From the NCBI GenBank assembly GCA_030068145.1, contig JAPJBO010000331.1:124001-188000 (forward strand): 64,000 nt of DNA. Reading direction: 5' to 3'. The notes under the pieces are model-generated. The model searched no databases, had not been told where the DNA came from, and worked only from the letters and a program-made list of their open reading frames with translations. This stretch comes from Diplonema papillatum. Taxonomy: Eukaryota; Euglenozoa; Diplonemea; Diplonemida; Diplonemidae. Made by a program: the position numbers and the translations under genes. This document shows, piece after piece, positions 21,640 to 33,984 of the stretch (the stretch's first letter is position 1; each line of letters starts with the position of its first letter).

Positions 21640-24360
21640 TGTAAGTGGGATATGCGTGTGTGTGTGTGTGTGTTGCGGACCCGTTGAAACTCTTCACGGA
21701 AGCACGACCACGCATGTGGGTGTGTTGGAATTCAATCTCGGGCAACCCCTGAAGCGGATTATAGCCCAAATTGTCAGCATCCTTACGTCGCTGCTGGTGG
21801 TTCTGCCGGCTGCTCGCGGTGGCCACGCGCTGATCTAACTGCAGCCTCGTTTGGCTAAGGCTCCCTGCTCCATGTCCCACGTGCTGCTGGTCGCAACACG
21901 TATCTGGGGCAATCGCCTCTTTTTACACGCGGTGCAGCGGGACGCACCATCGTGTGGGTGGGTTGTAGACCTGTTTTCACGTGGTGCCTTGCTGTGCGAG
22001 AGGCGTCCACGACTCCTTCAGTTTCAAGTAACCGCCGATGCTTCCGCAGGTTGCGAGTAGGGGTCCGTGTTCAACTGGGGGCGGTGCCTCGAACAGCACC
22101 TCGCGAGCCCTTCAAAATTGTCAGCTTCACAGTCGTGTGTGGGTGTGTTTGAGTTCAGGGCTTTGAGTGGGTAGCGTCTGAATCGAAGTATATCTGTCAC
22201 TTTCACCAGTCGGCTATGAGTTTCCGACACGCCGCTTTTGGGTCCTGCGACTCCTCTCCGAAGGGTGGGTGGGACGGGATCCCTCGGGGGACGGATAGAG
22301 CGTGGGAGTCTGTCAGCTTCTCCATCCGGCACTCGGCTCAAGACTTCTGTTTGGTGTTAGCTGCACGGGGTTTTCGGGCCCCGTGCAACAGCTGAGTGTC
22401 TTCACACAGGCGGCACATCTCACCCGAGGATGCGGCAAGCTCTCTCTGTGCAATGAGCTTGGCCTGACTAGCTGTTCCAAACTCCTGGTGCAAGCACCCG
22501 CCATGGTCGGCAGTCACTACCTGGGTCACAGTTTTGAGTCCTGTTCCGAGACTCGCTCGCACGGGGAAGTGGCGCGGATCCCTTGTCGCCAAGCATTCTG
22601 CAATGCTGACGACTGCTGGGTGTGTGTGTGTGTGTGTGTTGCGGACCCGTTTTAACGTGGTGCCTTCCTTCACGAAAGTACGACCACGCTCACATACGGC
22701 TAAGTGACGGCCGATGCTCCCCCGGGCTGGGAGTAGGGGTCTCTGTTCGCTCTTCTGTTTGCGTGATGCTTCGAGCAGCAGCTGGCCAATGCTTCGTTTG
22801 CGGCTACGCAGTCGCCGCAGCGTCCTAGTCTGTGAGCTGTGCAAAAGTGCATCCGCGGCCTTAGACCATGTGTGTGTGTGTATGTACGAACCCGTGTAAT
22901 GGTGATTCTTTCCGGTAGGGGTTCTTCCGGTCTCGTTCGCTGTGAGGACTTGTCTCCGGTCTTTTTCCGGTGTCTTCCATGACGGCGAAACTCGAAAACC
23001 CCCTTCGCGGGTATAGATCCAGATTTAAGATGGTGGCGCTGGCAATCCCTTCAGAGCAGTTCCACCAGCAGTCGCTACACAGCCTTTTACCAGCGTCACA
23101 GGCTTCCATCCGGTGCCTTCAGCTCTCAGGTACGAGCCTTGGCATGCTGACTTGATTCCAGAAGGAACCCCCTGACTCGTGGTCCCGTCTGCGCCGTGTT
23201 TCGGTCCTTTAAGCCACGGACACATAAGGCGGAGCGCGAAACCTGAGTGTCTGCAGACAGGACGGCGGTGTGGGTCTGGTTTGTCAGGCGGCTGTTCGTA
23301 GCTCGTCACAGCCAGGACCACCCGTGCAACTAGAGCACACGAGAATCCGTCACGGGGGGGAGGCCCTACCACCCACACAGCCAACATCACCGAGCTGCGT
23401 GGGGTACCGACTACCCTCCCGCAAGCCAGGCCTCCCGTGAGCTTCTTCCTTCTGGAGGTATGGTCAGGCCGCTTTCCTCCGTTGAACATGCGACCTTGAA
23501 CGCGCAGCCCACGAACACCTTGCTGGTCGTCTTTCTCGGTGCCCTTGGGATGGAAAGCAAAAGCCGGAGAAAAGGGGAAAGGGGGCGGGTACTTCCTTGG
23601 CGGACATATGTGGCTCTCCTTCTCTCACGCCGCACTCGTATTAGGAGAATGAGGTCTAAAGAAGGGAAGGCAAGGGAGGGTTCTGCAGACCCCCTTTTCG
23701 TCCATTGGTAATGGAGGACCGACTGGTATGCGGCAAGTTGCTTGCAAGCGGGCTCATAATGTTGGCTAACTAATGGTGTCTCACTTGTTGGCCCGGGGTA
23801 AGGGGGTAAGGCCCTTTGCTTCCTGTAGTCGGTGGTGGCCTCAATGTGATGTGCTACGAAAACAGGCCCCTTGGAGGCCGGACGACATAGATACCACCAG
23901 CATAACACGATACCACGATAGGTGTTAGTGGATGGTGGGTTGTGTGTACACACCCACGAGTATGGTGTGGGTGGTCATGAGGACTTTCCATACCTGCTCA
24001 GCATGCCATCCGCTGAACAGAAAGTGCGTGGCTATGCCCATGCACGCCCGAAGAAGCGGGTGTTGCTCTATTTGCCAAAAGGTATTGCCAGCTTCAAGCT
24101 TGGAGTTCCACAGTGCAGTTCGGAAGACACGTCGGCGCGGCAGTGTAGTGCCTACACATCGAACTAGGAAGCCCGTGGACTTCGATGCCGCTGCAGCGAC
24201 ACACTGTCAGCAGCCACCGAACGCACAGTTGTGTGCTGAGCGGGTGTAGAAGGTTCGCGTTGGAGCAGAGAAGTTAAGCGGCACTGCGACTTCGTTGCGG
24301 ATTCGGATCGGGTGGGCCCACATCGCAGGGATTGATTGGTTGCCAAAGTAAAGTTTAAGT
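21640..24360. other. Intergenic, repeat-rich
   Basis: Related segments recur: a block with a (GT)n run, TTGCGGACCCGTTxxAAC and TACGACCACGC at 21655-21720 and 22619-22690; CGCCGATGCTTCC.C.GG..GGGAGTAGGGGTC-like sequence at 22030-22080 and 22705-22760; and 23220-23360, which matches 48930-49050 (TGTCTGCAGACAGGAC, GGCTGTTCGTAGCT.GTCACAGCCAGGA). No gene is supported. Confidence 0.55.
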
Positions 24361-24376
24361 TTTAAGTGTGTCCCGT

Positions 24377-24843
24377 ATGCTGGGACGGTCGATCGCCGGC
24401 GCAGCGTTTGCGGCTTGCCGCGGGCGTACTGCGGCCGCCAGGCCCCTCAAGAATCTGGGGGGCCTACTGGCAGTCTCCTCAAGTATATCCTACAAGGCCG
24501 GTGCTTATACAAAACGAGTCTGCGGAACTCCTGAGGTTGCGGGGGTGCTCAAGCTAACGCCTGCAACAGAAGAGAACAACATCAGGTTCAGCAGATTGCT
24601 GGACAGCTGGCAACGCGTGCGCAAACAGCTGGAGGTCAAGTAACCCCATCCAACTCCCTCCAATTCAGTCGTGGCAGGATTTTTAGCGTTTTTCTGACCG
24701 TTTTCCATGCCATCCGTAAACAGGAGGAGCAGAAGCGAAATGATCTTGCGGCAGGTTTTGTCAACGCGTCCGTAAAGAGGGCAGCAATCAAGCGAACTCT
24801 CCAACGCCACCGATCAGCCGCCGATGCCAGGGCGGCTTCATGA
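24377..24843 (+). CDS. Small basic protein, two exons, presequence-like N terminus
   Basis: The only plus-strand gene I can support. Exon 1 is 24377-24634 and exon 2 is 24724-24840 plus the stop; the intron is 89 nt, donor GAG-GTCAAG, acceptor CCATCCGTAAACAG after a T/C tract, phase 0 on both sides. The 125-residue product starts MLGRSIAGAAFAACRGRTAA, rich in Arg/Ala/Ser and free of acids, like a mitochondrial presequence. It ends in a charged helix spanning the junction (LDSWQRVRKQLE then EEQKRNDLAAGF). I do not recognise the family. Codons for about LLAVSSSISYKAGAYTK coincide with a dispersed repeat found elsewhere in introns, so either the repeat has been exonised or the repeat derives from this gene. 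Confidence 0.5.
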
Positions 24844-25446
24844 CTGCACGGATGTTTCCGATGGAGGAAAACACATGGTGCACCTCGAAGAGGGCTAGAA
24901 TGACATCCCTGTCATTCTGTGCCAAGCAGCCCGCCTCTTCTTCGTATCAGCAACTCCTATCGCGAGCAGCTGCTGTTCGGCCTGTGTGGAGGGTGCGAGG
25001 AATTCTTGCTATCTGCCAGCGTTTGAAGTTGTAACGCTGCCACGCATGAGGATTGAATAGACAGCTTCCAGGTCACGTTGTGTTTGGAAGTGCAGCATGT
25101 GCGTCAGCGTGATGCGGATGAAGACTTAGTCCTTAGGTTGGCGACAGCTACACTCCGCAAGTTCGGCGCACGTACTGCGTGTGGTACGGCCGCACCGAAA
25201 GCGCGTTTTACCATAAATTCGTTATGTTTGGGGTCTACTTCCACGAATATTGCTTGATCCTGTGTGTAGCCGAAAGACACGAAAATATTCACCATGCTGC
25301 CAGCTGTCACACTTCATAGTGACACGCGTGCTTGTATGAAAAGGTGATGCCACTTTCAGGTGAGACTAGAGTGCAACCTTCTACTACGCTGCCAGCTGGC
25401 ACGCCTACATACTGGCGTGCTTTTCTGCAAGAGAGAACCCGGATAC

Positions 25447-28400
25447 CTTCGAAAGCTGCGTCAGGGAGTTTGGGAGCTGCCAGATTTTGAGCTGCCCCTT
25501 GCCGTCGCCCGTGGCGAGAAGAGTTCGGTTCACGGGGTTGAATGCGAGTGCCAGGACGGCTTGCCCGTCGCCGGCGTCGACCGTCATAGGGCGCACCGTG
25601 CTTTCCTGTCGGTCGTTGTTTTTTTCGACACTGGCTGGGAGACACAGGGGAGATCTAGTTATCGGGAGACCTAGCTATCGGTAGATCTAGCTATCGAGTT
25701 ATCTAGCTATCGAGTTATCGGGAGATCTAGCTATCGGGAGATCTACTTATGGGTAGATCCAGTTATCGGAGATCCAGTTATCGGGAGATCTAGCTATCGA
25801 GTTATCGGGAGATCTAGCTATCGGGAGATCCAGCTATCGGGAGATCTAGTTATCGGGAGATCTACTTATGAAGAGATCCAGCTATCGGGAGATCAAGCAA
25901 TCGGAGACCAAGCTATCGACTTCTCGGGAGATCTAGCTAGATCTCGTTATCGGGAGATCTACTCATGGGGAGATCCAGTTATCGGAGATCCAGTTATCGG
26001 AGATCCAGCTATCGGAAGATCTAGCAATCGGGAGATCTAGTTATCTGGTGTTTCCCACTACGGCGAATATAGAAGTTGTACGGGGTAGTGGGTGTCACTC
26101 TTTATTATTATGATGACGACGCATAACACCTACGGTTTCTTGGCCCAAACTCCCGTTTCGGTTATATTGCTATACGGGGTCCGCGAACCCGTAAAGACAC
26201 TGACCTTGCCACCTTCAGTATCTTCTGCCACTTGCGACAGTCATCTTAGTAAGAGGCTCGTTCATCTCCCACTTCGTCATGCATTGCTGGGTGCGGCATG
26301 AAGTTTGATAGAAGTTTGGTAGAAATTTGGTAGAAGTTTGATGATCGAAGTTGTGTAGACTCCGTAACATAGGGATGTCTAGTACTCGGGAGATCTAGAT
26401 CTATAGGTTACCCCTTAGTTGTCTCTTGCATCGGGCCGCAAGAGGTCTTCTAAGGAGAGTCGGCAAACTGGATACGTAACTTCCAAAAAAAAAAAGGGAT
26501 TAGCTTCGAGGGCAAATGCGGGATGTTCATGCGGGGTTAGGTCTGGGCTCTGTTCACTGACGGTGCTGTGAGTGACACTCTCGGGTGATAAACGCGGCTG
26601 GAGAGCCTGGCAGAATTTGCCGACTTCCCCTACATTGTTTTGTAGGATGTTGGCCTAGGAGACCTATTGCGGTCAGCGGTACGGCCCGATGCAAGATAAT
26701 GAGAGCTCCCCTGGGTTTTCCACGCGGGCTAAACAAAAATTCATGCGGATTCGTGTTCGAACGAGAAAGAAAAATGAGCTGGCGAACTAGGGTCGTTGTG
26801 TCCTTCACCACCGGCTTCCTCCACCATGGTATCACTCACTCTTATGAGGTGTGCACCTGGATGCACCCGCTATTTGGGACTGAATGATCCATATTGTTTC
26901 GCATCGTTGGTCACGTTATCCAATGGCGTTGTCACTTGCCCAATTGCGTCGCCAGGATCGAGTGCATAGCTGGCTTGCGATCCCGCTGGCAGAGTTCGCT
27001 GAGAGTCCAGTCCGGTCCGCAAACAGCCAACCGTCAAAGCCACCGCCGGCAGGCCTCGTTTTGTGGAGGGCTGTGTGGGCAGCGAACGACGCGACAGTGA
27101 TTGCACAGATCCCACAAAGCAAGGCCGGTCGGCAGTGGCCTTCACGGCCCGCTGTGCAACCCCAGTGCGACGGAAGCAGTCAATGGGGGACACGAATGGT
27201 TTTCTAGCGCGAGCCGAGTCCAGCATGCGTTGCAGCCAAAATACGACGTTGATGAAGTTGGGAGTTATTCAAACACTTTCTCTAAACTAAGGGACTCGGG
27301 CTAACTAGTCGGGGCCCAGTGTGGTAAGACGGGTCATTGACGACGAACGATGTTTCAACGGTGATTGCACTCTGATCGCCAATGACAGTTTGGATGAGAA
27401 AGCAAAGAGAGAGAGAGAGAAAGAGAGACGAGTTAGAGTGCAGGGACCATCTCTCCGGGGCTTCGCACTGCTACGGCGGGCGTAAGTCGCTCCGGAGGCG
27501 CGCTGCAGGTTGCGGCTCTGCTACAGTGAGTGGCGGCACCGGAGTTGGTGCTGCAAGCGGGCGCTCTGGCCGGCGGGTGAGGTCGTCTCGCGGGGGATCG
27601 CCGCCTTGCAAAGATTATGTGGCGACAATCTGCATCAATGGATCGCCATAGAGCGGACATCGAACGTTCATGAGCGAAGCCGTGCCCCTGGTAACCGGCA
27701 GTGGCTCAGCTATGAACGTAGATGGGTCATAGGCCTTTCTCCGAATGTTTCGATGCGCAAGCGGCAAAAGCACACCTCGAGATCGTAGATTACCAACGTC
27801 GAACTCCGCATTCCCATGGCAAGGACGCAGGGCCGCGCCGGGCTGAACTCGACGCAGTAAATGTAGTCTTCAGCAGAATGTCCTGGTTCGAGCGTCAGAA
27901 GTGTGCCTTCCAAAAGATTCCGGAGCTTTGCAGATCCGTCGGACGACACCGTCACGAATAGGTTTCGCTCAAACGGGGACATCGACGCCGCTTGGACGGG
28001 GCCGTAGTGCGGTTCAAGCGATATGGCTTCCGAGCCGATCTGCGGTTAGTTTTTTTCGTGTTGCCAAGGCATCGCCAGTACTGCAAACTGGCTGCGTACT
28101 ACATGCAACTTGGGGTGGCCGGCTACATTGGACGAGCACACGCTACACAAAACTTCCCAGAAATTCCCAAGATTTCCAAAGACTTCCCAGAATTTCGTTC
28201 TCGTTCACAAGCGTTTTTACGTCTTCTTGTTGCGTTAGCGGGGAGCCATTTGCACGCAAATGAGTATCACACCATGCCAGCTTTTCGCTACGTGACTCCT
28301 ACGTGACAACTTACACTGTACCAAAACAGGTCAGCCCCGCTGCAGTGTGCACCGGCTGCAGTGTGCACCGGCGAAAGAAAGGTTCGTTTTGTTTTGTTGG

Positions 28401-31226
28401 GGGCTTTTGTCATGGCAGTATTTGAGGTCAAAATTTAGAGGGTCGGTATAATTAGATTCTCCGAAGAAGGTAGGGGTAGTTGGGTACTGAATCAATGCCC
28501 CTCGGTACCAGCGTATCTAATTGATACACGTAAGCGTATGCTGAACGCTTACACCGCCACTAAACCCAGATACCTGTGTTTCTTATGGGCTACAGCACAT
28601 TTTACCACCTTTGAGATTGGAGTAGTGTTGCGATAGTGAGGAGTCCTTTGAGATTTCGCAACTGGCAGTCTCTTCAAGTATTTCCTACAATGCAGGTGCT
28701 GTACAAAAACCGTACACCGCGAGAGTAGGAGAAAGTAGAGAGGGAAAACTAGAGTTTTCGTTGGCCGCACTACCCTGAGTCCAAATCCTGGACGTGGTTT
28801 CAGGTGGCAAATTGGCAGATGATCATGATCAGAAGGTCCTACTTGGGCGGTTCAGTTTCCTCACACAATGCATGTGGCTAAAATAAATTCGCGGCCACAC
28901 CTTCAGCGAGCGGAAGGCCCACTTCGTCTGCCGAACGTTGGGCAGGTCGATGGAAGCTCGGTAGTGAGATTGGATATATTGTGGCGATAGTGGGGAGTCC
29001 TTTGAGAATACGCGACAGGCAGTCTCCTCAAGTATTTCCCACAACGCAGGTGCTTACCCAAAACCCGTACACCGCGAGAGTAGGAGAAAGTAGAAAGGGA
29101 AACTAGAGTTTTCGTTGACACTACCCTGAGCCCAAATCTCTAGGACGTTGTTTCAAGTGGCAAAAGTGGTGGGTGGTTCAGTTCCCTCACACATTGCATG
29201 CGGCTGAAAAGAATTCGCGGCCACACCTTCAGCGAGCGGAAGGCCCACTTCGTCTGCCGAACCTTGGGCAGGTCGACGGAAGCTCGGAAGTGAGATTGGA
29301 TATATTGTGGCAATAGTGGGGAGTCCTTTGAGATTTCGCAACAGGCAGTCTCCTCAAGGATTTCCTACAACGCAGGTAAGCAAGAGCATGAGCGGTTGTG
29401 TGAGGGGGCGAGGCCCTGTTTCACAGTATATCATTAATCGGTTAATATTAATCTTCTAAGACTGGCGTCGTGGGCACTCAGGGCCCAGCATCGTCGTGAA
29501 GATACGTCGCGTTGCGCTGTGTTGAGTCCACTCCTGAGTGAGGACGCAAAAAGCCGTTAGCGGTTCAAAATTGGAAAATGTGCCGGAAACCAAGCTACTG
29601 CCCTGGTCGTATACGACAAAAAAGGACTCGCGGCCACACCTTCAGCGAGCGGAAGGCCCACTTCCGTCGGCAGGTCGACGGGAGCTCGGTGGTGAGATTG
29701 GATATATTGTGGCGATAGTGGGGAGTTCTTTGAGATTTCGCAACGCAAGGCAGTCTCTCAAAGATTTCCTACAACGCAGGTAAGCAAGAGCGTGAGCGGT
29801 TGTGTGAGGGGGCGAGAGGCCCTGTTTCACAGTATATCAGTAATCGGTTAATATTAATCTTCTAAGACTGGCGTCGTGGGCACTCAGGGCCCAGCATCGT
29901 CGTGAAGATACGTCGCGTTGCGCTGTGTTGAGTCCACTCCTGAGTAAGGACGCAAAAAGCCGTTAGCGGAAGCTACTGCCCTGGTCGTATACGACCAAAA
30001 AAAAGGACTCGCGGCCACACCTTCAGCGAGCGGAAGGCCCACTTCGTCTGCCGAACCTTGGGCAGGTCGACGGAAGCTCGGTAGACGCCGCCGCCTTCGG
30101 TGCCCAGCACGAACCTGCTGTCGGTCGCCGGCACCTGCCGCTTTCCGACGGTACCGGCGCCGGAGTTGGCGACGTTGAGGCTCAGGACGCCGACCCGGTT
30201 GCAGACCTCGTCGCGCGAGTCTTGGAACGCCTTCTCGTTCTTCATCCCGGCCAGGTCGTCCGCCCGCGCGTACGTCCGCGCCCCCCCGGCGGCGACGGCC
30301 GGCTGCACGACGTAGCCGGCCACGGGTTCGTCGAAGGACCGCTCCTTTTCCTTCGCGTTTTGGTTCCAAAACAGCAGCCTCCCGTCGCCGCTCGCGGTGC
30401 ACGCAACGAACTGGTTGATGTCCGTCGCCCGCGCGCCCCGGTCGAGCAGCCACAGCACCCGGCAGACCGGCTCCCGGTGCGACAGGTCCGACTGCAGGTT
30501 GCTCGCAGCCAGCAGCGGCGTCTCCGCCGACACGTCCCAGAGCATAACTTCCCCCGTGTAGCAGCCGCCGAGCAGGAGGGACGGCGACGTCGGGTGGAAC
30601 GAGATGTTGTTGACGTACGACGGCACCTCGATCTTCGCGTCGGGCTTCGTCAGGTCCCGCTTCGACACGTTCCACGTGCAAATGTACCCGGAGCCCCGGC
30701 ACCAGCCGACGAGGTCGACTCTACCGTACGCTGCGGCAACCACGCTTCCCGTGCTGTTCCACGCGACCGACGTTACCTGCAAGTCGGCGTTTTCGTACAT
30801 CGGGGCGGCGAGCGTGTGGATGGCCTCGAGGGTGGTCCGCTCCCGGTCCCAGAGCACGTCGTAGCCCTCGAACGCGAAGCTGTGCACGTTCGCTTGGAGC
30901 ATGCTGCGGACGGACGGCATCGCGGAGTCGAGGAACTTGGCGAGCCGCTGCATTTGCTCGTCGGAGGCCATGCCTTCGAACGTCGAGAAGCCCTCGAGGC
31001 CCTCCGCCGTGTCCGGCACGGGTTCCGCGACCCCCGGCGGCTTCTCGCTGGTCTGCACCTCTTCGTCGTGGGTCTCCTGCTTGTAGAACAGGCTGATGAA
31101 CGTCTGGACGTCCTTCTCCACCGTCTCGAAACTAGGCGTCTGGGTCCCCGCCTGCACCGGCTTCTGCTCCTTTCTCCACGAGCTCGCGACGTTGAACCCA
31201 CCGGCGGACACATCGCTGAGCCCCAT
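25447..31226 (-). CDS. DYNC2I2: WDR34-like dynein-2 intermediate chain
   Basis: Intermediate chain of cytoplasmic dynein-2, the motor for retrograde intraflagellar transport. Exon 1 is 31226-30021 (402 residues from MGLSDVSAGG; the frame upstream starts only with GTG). Exon 2 is 28039-27776 (88) and exon 3 is 25605-25447 (53). All joins are phase 0, with donors GTGTGG, GTGTGC and GTATCC. The WD40 core matches WDR34: SVAWNSTGSVVAAAYGRVD, CTWNVSKRDL, EVPSYVNNISFHPTSPSLLL, GGCYTGEVMLWDVS, then SPFERNLFVTVSSDGSAKL (exon 2) and LLATGDGKGQLKIWQLP (exon 3). The sum is 543 residues, near the usual length of about 536. Either a short last exon is missing, or translation runs 13 codons past the donor to a stop. 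The gene indicates a ciliated organism. Introns 1 and 2 are about 2.0 and 2.2 kb and full of repeats. Confidence 0.88.
25650..26045. repeat. Tandem array of about 16-bp units in WDR34 intron 2
   Basis: About 20 imperfect copies of TATCGGGAGATCTAGC (variants AGTTATCGGAGATCC and CTACTTATGGGTAGATC). Many units contain AGATCT, so the array is dense in this palindrome. Confidence 0.9.
26450..26590 (-). repeat. Inverted relative of the MITE interior
   Basis: The reverse complement matches the interior of the MITE at 61225-61345 (ACTCACAGCACC, GAGCCCAGACCTAA, ATCCCGCATG, AGATCCAGTTTGCCGACT-like). The terminal repeats are not preserved. Confidence 0.65.
28225..28305 (+). repeat. Dispersed repeat, copy matching 9290-9365
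   Basis: TTTTTACGTCTTCTTGTTGCG, GGGAGCCATTTGCA and GCTTTTCGCTACGTGACTCC in the same order and orientation as upstream of the FAM21 last exon. Confidence 0.75.
28540..28715 (+). repeat. Dispersed repeat (GAACGC...CTACAAxGCAGGTGC family)
   Basis: Contains GCTGAACGCTTACACCGCCA, AACTGGCAGTCTCTTCAAG and TTTCCTACAATGCAGGTGCT. Fuller versions lie at 32055-32165 and 52960-53075; each carries a joined acceptor/donor-like CAGGT. Confidence 0.7.
28795..29880 (-). pseudogene. Three tandem copies of the WDR34 exon 1 3' edge
   Basis: The end of exon 1 (coding ASVDLPKVRQTKWAFRSLK plus donor GTGTGGCC) is repeated at about 28891-28962, 29216-29284 and 29631-29690 in the first intron, each followed by the same intron sequence. 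The 29216 copy is unchanged in this segment; the 29631 copy has a short deletion. About 145 bp of intron are almost identical between 29420-29560 and 29823-29965. The donor is preserved in all copies. Confidence 0.92.
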
Positions 31227-32054
31227 ATGCGTGGGTTGCTCACCCACCAGGTTCCCCCTTTCCACACCCCAACTCCTGTCCCCTTGTCAGCATTCGACGG
31301 CGCGAAGCCCGGGATTTCTCCAGAAGGCTTGCCCCCCAGGGGGTGGAAACTTCAGTGTTTAGACAGAAAAACACTGCCTCTCTCATGCACGATTGATGCT
31401 AGCATCAAGTCTTCTTCAGGGACTGGCCCTCTGTCATATTTCTTCACCGCGGTGTTGTGCGCACCTCGTTCTTCGTCTCGGGTTAAGAGCTCGAGGTGAT
31501 GTGGCAGGAGCGCGGTCGTTAAATTGTGTCGCTCGGTGCATTATTTATTTCGAGTGTCCAGGGTGTCTTGCAGACTGATCGCAGTGTCTAGTCGAAAACG
31601 TTCGATGGACAGGCTCTCGCTCACGGATTGTAAGCTTTCGGAACGCGGCGCGAAGAAGAGAGTCGAAGGGCCTAATCCAGCGACAGCAATCAGCAGAAAA
31701 TACGAAGGGCGGGCCGAAGTGCCTCTACCCTATCGAAGACGGGCCGAACTGAAACGAGAAGGGTGGAAACAACACGCCGCCATCGGGTATCGCCAGGCGT
31801 CGGGGGGAGGTGGCAAGAGTGGTTAGGTTCGGTAATATAGTCGTTTGTGCGGCTGAAGTCAGTCCGGGAGGAGCTAGCAAGCTTTCAGAATCGGGAAGGA
31901 AGGCTTTTTTGCTGACCACGCCACTTGAACTCCTGCCTTGAATAAAAGGTTAGAACGGCGCTTTCTTTTGTTTGCGCGCATTCGCAGAACTCGCCTGCCT
32001 TGGTAAGGTGCATGTCGTGCGCTGCAAGCTACTTACTTTTAGTCCCACCAATGC

Positions 32055-32165
32055 TTTGTTGAACGCTTACGCCCGCCACTCGACTCAGATTCACCTGTGT
32101 TTCGTGCGAGCTACAGCTCGGCCGCCTCGAGTGTTTCCTACAAAGCAGGTACGTATACAGAAAAT
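32055..32165 (+). repeat. Dispersed repeat (CTACAAAGCAGGT family), long copy
   Basis: GTTGAACGCTTACGCCCGCC, CACCTGTGTTTCG, GCTACAGC and TTTCCTACAAAGCAGGTACG occur in the same order at 52960-53075. Confidence 0.75.
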
Positions 32166-32924
32166 CAAACGAGACCGGCTACATTATTGATTGTGCGTGC
32201 TCGACGCTCCATCGACTTGCATACAAGTACTGGCGAATAAAATGTGACATCACAGGCCATTGGGGGGTCAATTTGCATGATGATGTCCGGCTGGCCTGAC
32301 AGTCGTCTTTTTCGCCACCTGCCCCCAGGTGTTTGGAGGAAGTTTGGAAACCTTAGGTAATGCTGAGGCAGAGCACTGCCTCCTACGCATCTTCGATGCT
32401 AGCATCAGGTATAGAGAAACAAAGGGTTTCCACAAAACCCGGATTTATGTGGCATTAGCATTAATTGCGTTTTTCGTGACTTGTGCAAAAACTAGTAAAG
32501 TGAGAGCGAGTATGAGCAAGAGAAAAGAAGGGGGTTCAAGATTCTGTAAGAAATGACCCTATGTGGTAATGGCCTTCTGACTTCTTCTTCCGATTTCGCT
32601 CGTGAACGCGGACCATTCCGAAGTTAGGGTTCGCCAGAGTTGCCGCTGGCTTCTTTGGGGAAGGTTGGCTCTTTGCGTGGGCAGATCCAAGAAGCGCTCA
32701 GACATTTGAATTGGTTTTCACCTGGGTCATTTGTGGAAATTTGTTGCATTAGTGTGATTGTCAGGGCCTTCGACTACCCTGAGCAACGCCACTCCGTGTC
32801 CACGTCACAGCAGATGGCCATTCGATTTGGACTTCAATTATTGCGTAGTGACTGCGTAAACACGCCCACACCTTCAAAAGAGACGGATTTTGATTGTGCG
32901 AAACATCCGAGGCGTACATTTCAA

Positions 32925-33070
32925 AAAAAGACATGCGCTTCGTTTTGTTTGTGCGTGCCGGTTGATCGTTTTCCCACATTCAGGTAAGGAATTCTTATCA
33001 ACCACCAAAACACGCTGCCTACGTCTTTTTAGCCTGCACAATACATTGAAGGGCAACCCACAAGATTGTT
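32925..33070 (+). repeat. Dispersed repeat matching 2780-2960
   Basis: ACATGCGCTTCGTTTTGTTT, CGGTTGATCGTTTTCCCAC, GGTAAGGAATTCTTATC and CACGCTGCCTACGTCT match the intron of the UIM-like gene at over 90% identity. Confidence 0.85.
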
Positions 33071-33984
33071 TGTACTAAAAAGACCAGGCACCGGAGCACG
33101 CGCAGCATTTTTAGAGTTGAAGTTCGCTTGAAACTCCGGGGGTTTAGGGTCTCCGTGTGACCGTTCATGAAAGGGTTCTCTTAGAGCAAGAAAGGGCTAT
33201 ATTTACGGGTTGTATATTTGGTGCACGCTTTCGTTATGGGTTATGGCCTGTCCGGGACTGTTTGTTTTTTGTGCGATTCAACACATGTGCTCTGGTTAAA
33301 CCGCTGCCAACGTTCTTTTTCGCGGCAACAAATACTGTCTCCACTGACTCTCCAGGAAGCAGAAATTAGTTGCCGCACAAAACAGAAGAGGGCGAACGGA
33401 GCCGAATCGATGCACAACGATTGGTTCAGACAGTGCGGTGATTGTCCCCCTCACCAATCATCGGGCCAAAGCTGCTTCCCCCCCCTGTTCCGCGCGCCCA
33501 GAAAAAGAGACAAGTACGGCCGGATTCCCAGCGCAGATGGACTTTTTGGGTGGAGCCTTCTTTCTTGCATGTGAGCGCGATGTTTTCGCGCCGGGTCGAC
33601 GTTGTGAGGGTGGGAACGGGAGACGGAGAGGTCCGCTGCCCACTTTGATCAGTCGGCCACCCGCGTTCGCTGTTGTAGCATAGCGTGAACCCATGACAAA
33701 GTGAGTCACGCACGGTTGACTCAGTGTAGCCAGTGTAGCTGAAGAGTGAGGGCGGCAGAGGCATCATTGTCAACGTGGCCAAATTCGTGAAGTGGCGAAG
33801 TGGTGGTTAGACTGAGGTATGGGGTTCCTACGAATTGCGGGAATACACCGGTGTACTTTCGCCTGTTCCGACCCGGATGCTGTTCTGTCTGGCAAACATG
33901 TGGGTCTTCCAACTGGCGTCGAGCCGTGCGGCCGTGCGTTTGCTGTGTGCCACACGCGAATGAGCGCCGGCTCTTCAGAACAGC

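Larger units (their letters stand above)
31230..33950. other. Intergenic between trehalase and WDR34
   Basis: No gene supported. It contains the GATGCTAGCATC motif at 31393-31404 and 32395-32406, dispersed repeats at 32055-32165, 32925-33070 and 33105-33190, and otherwise unassigned sequence. Confidence 0.5.

Noticed and set aside
22302..22900. Frames over (GT)n runs coding VCVCVC
   Set aside because: Microsatellite translation, not genes.
30222..31499. 425-residue plus-strand frame opposite WDR34 exon 1
   Set aside because: Composition shadow of the WD40-coding exon; no family resemblance.
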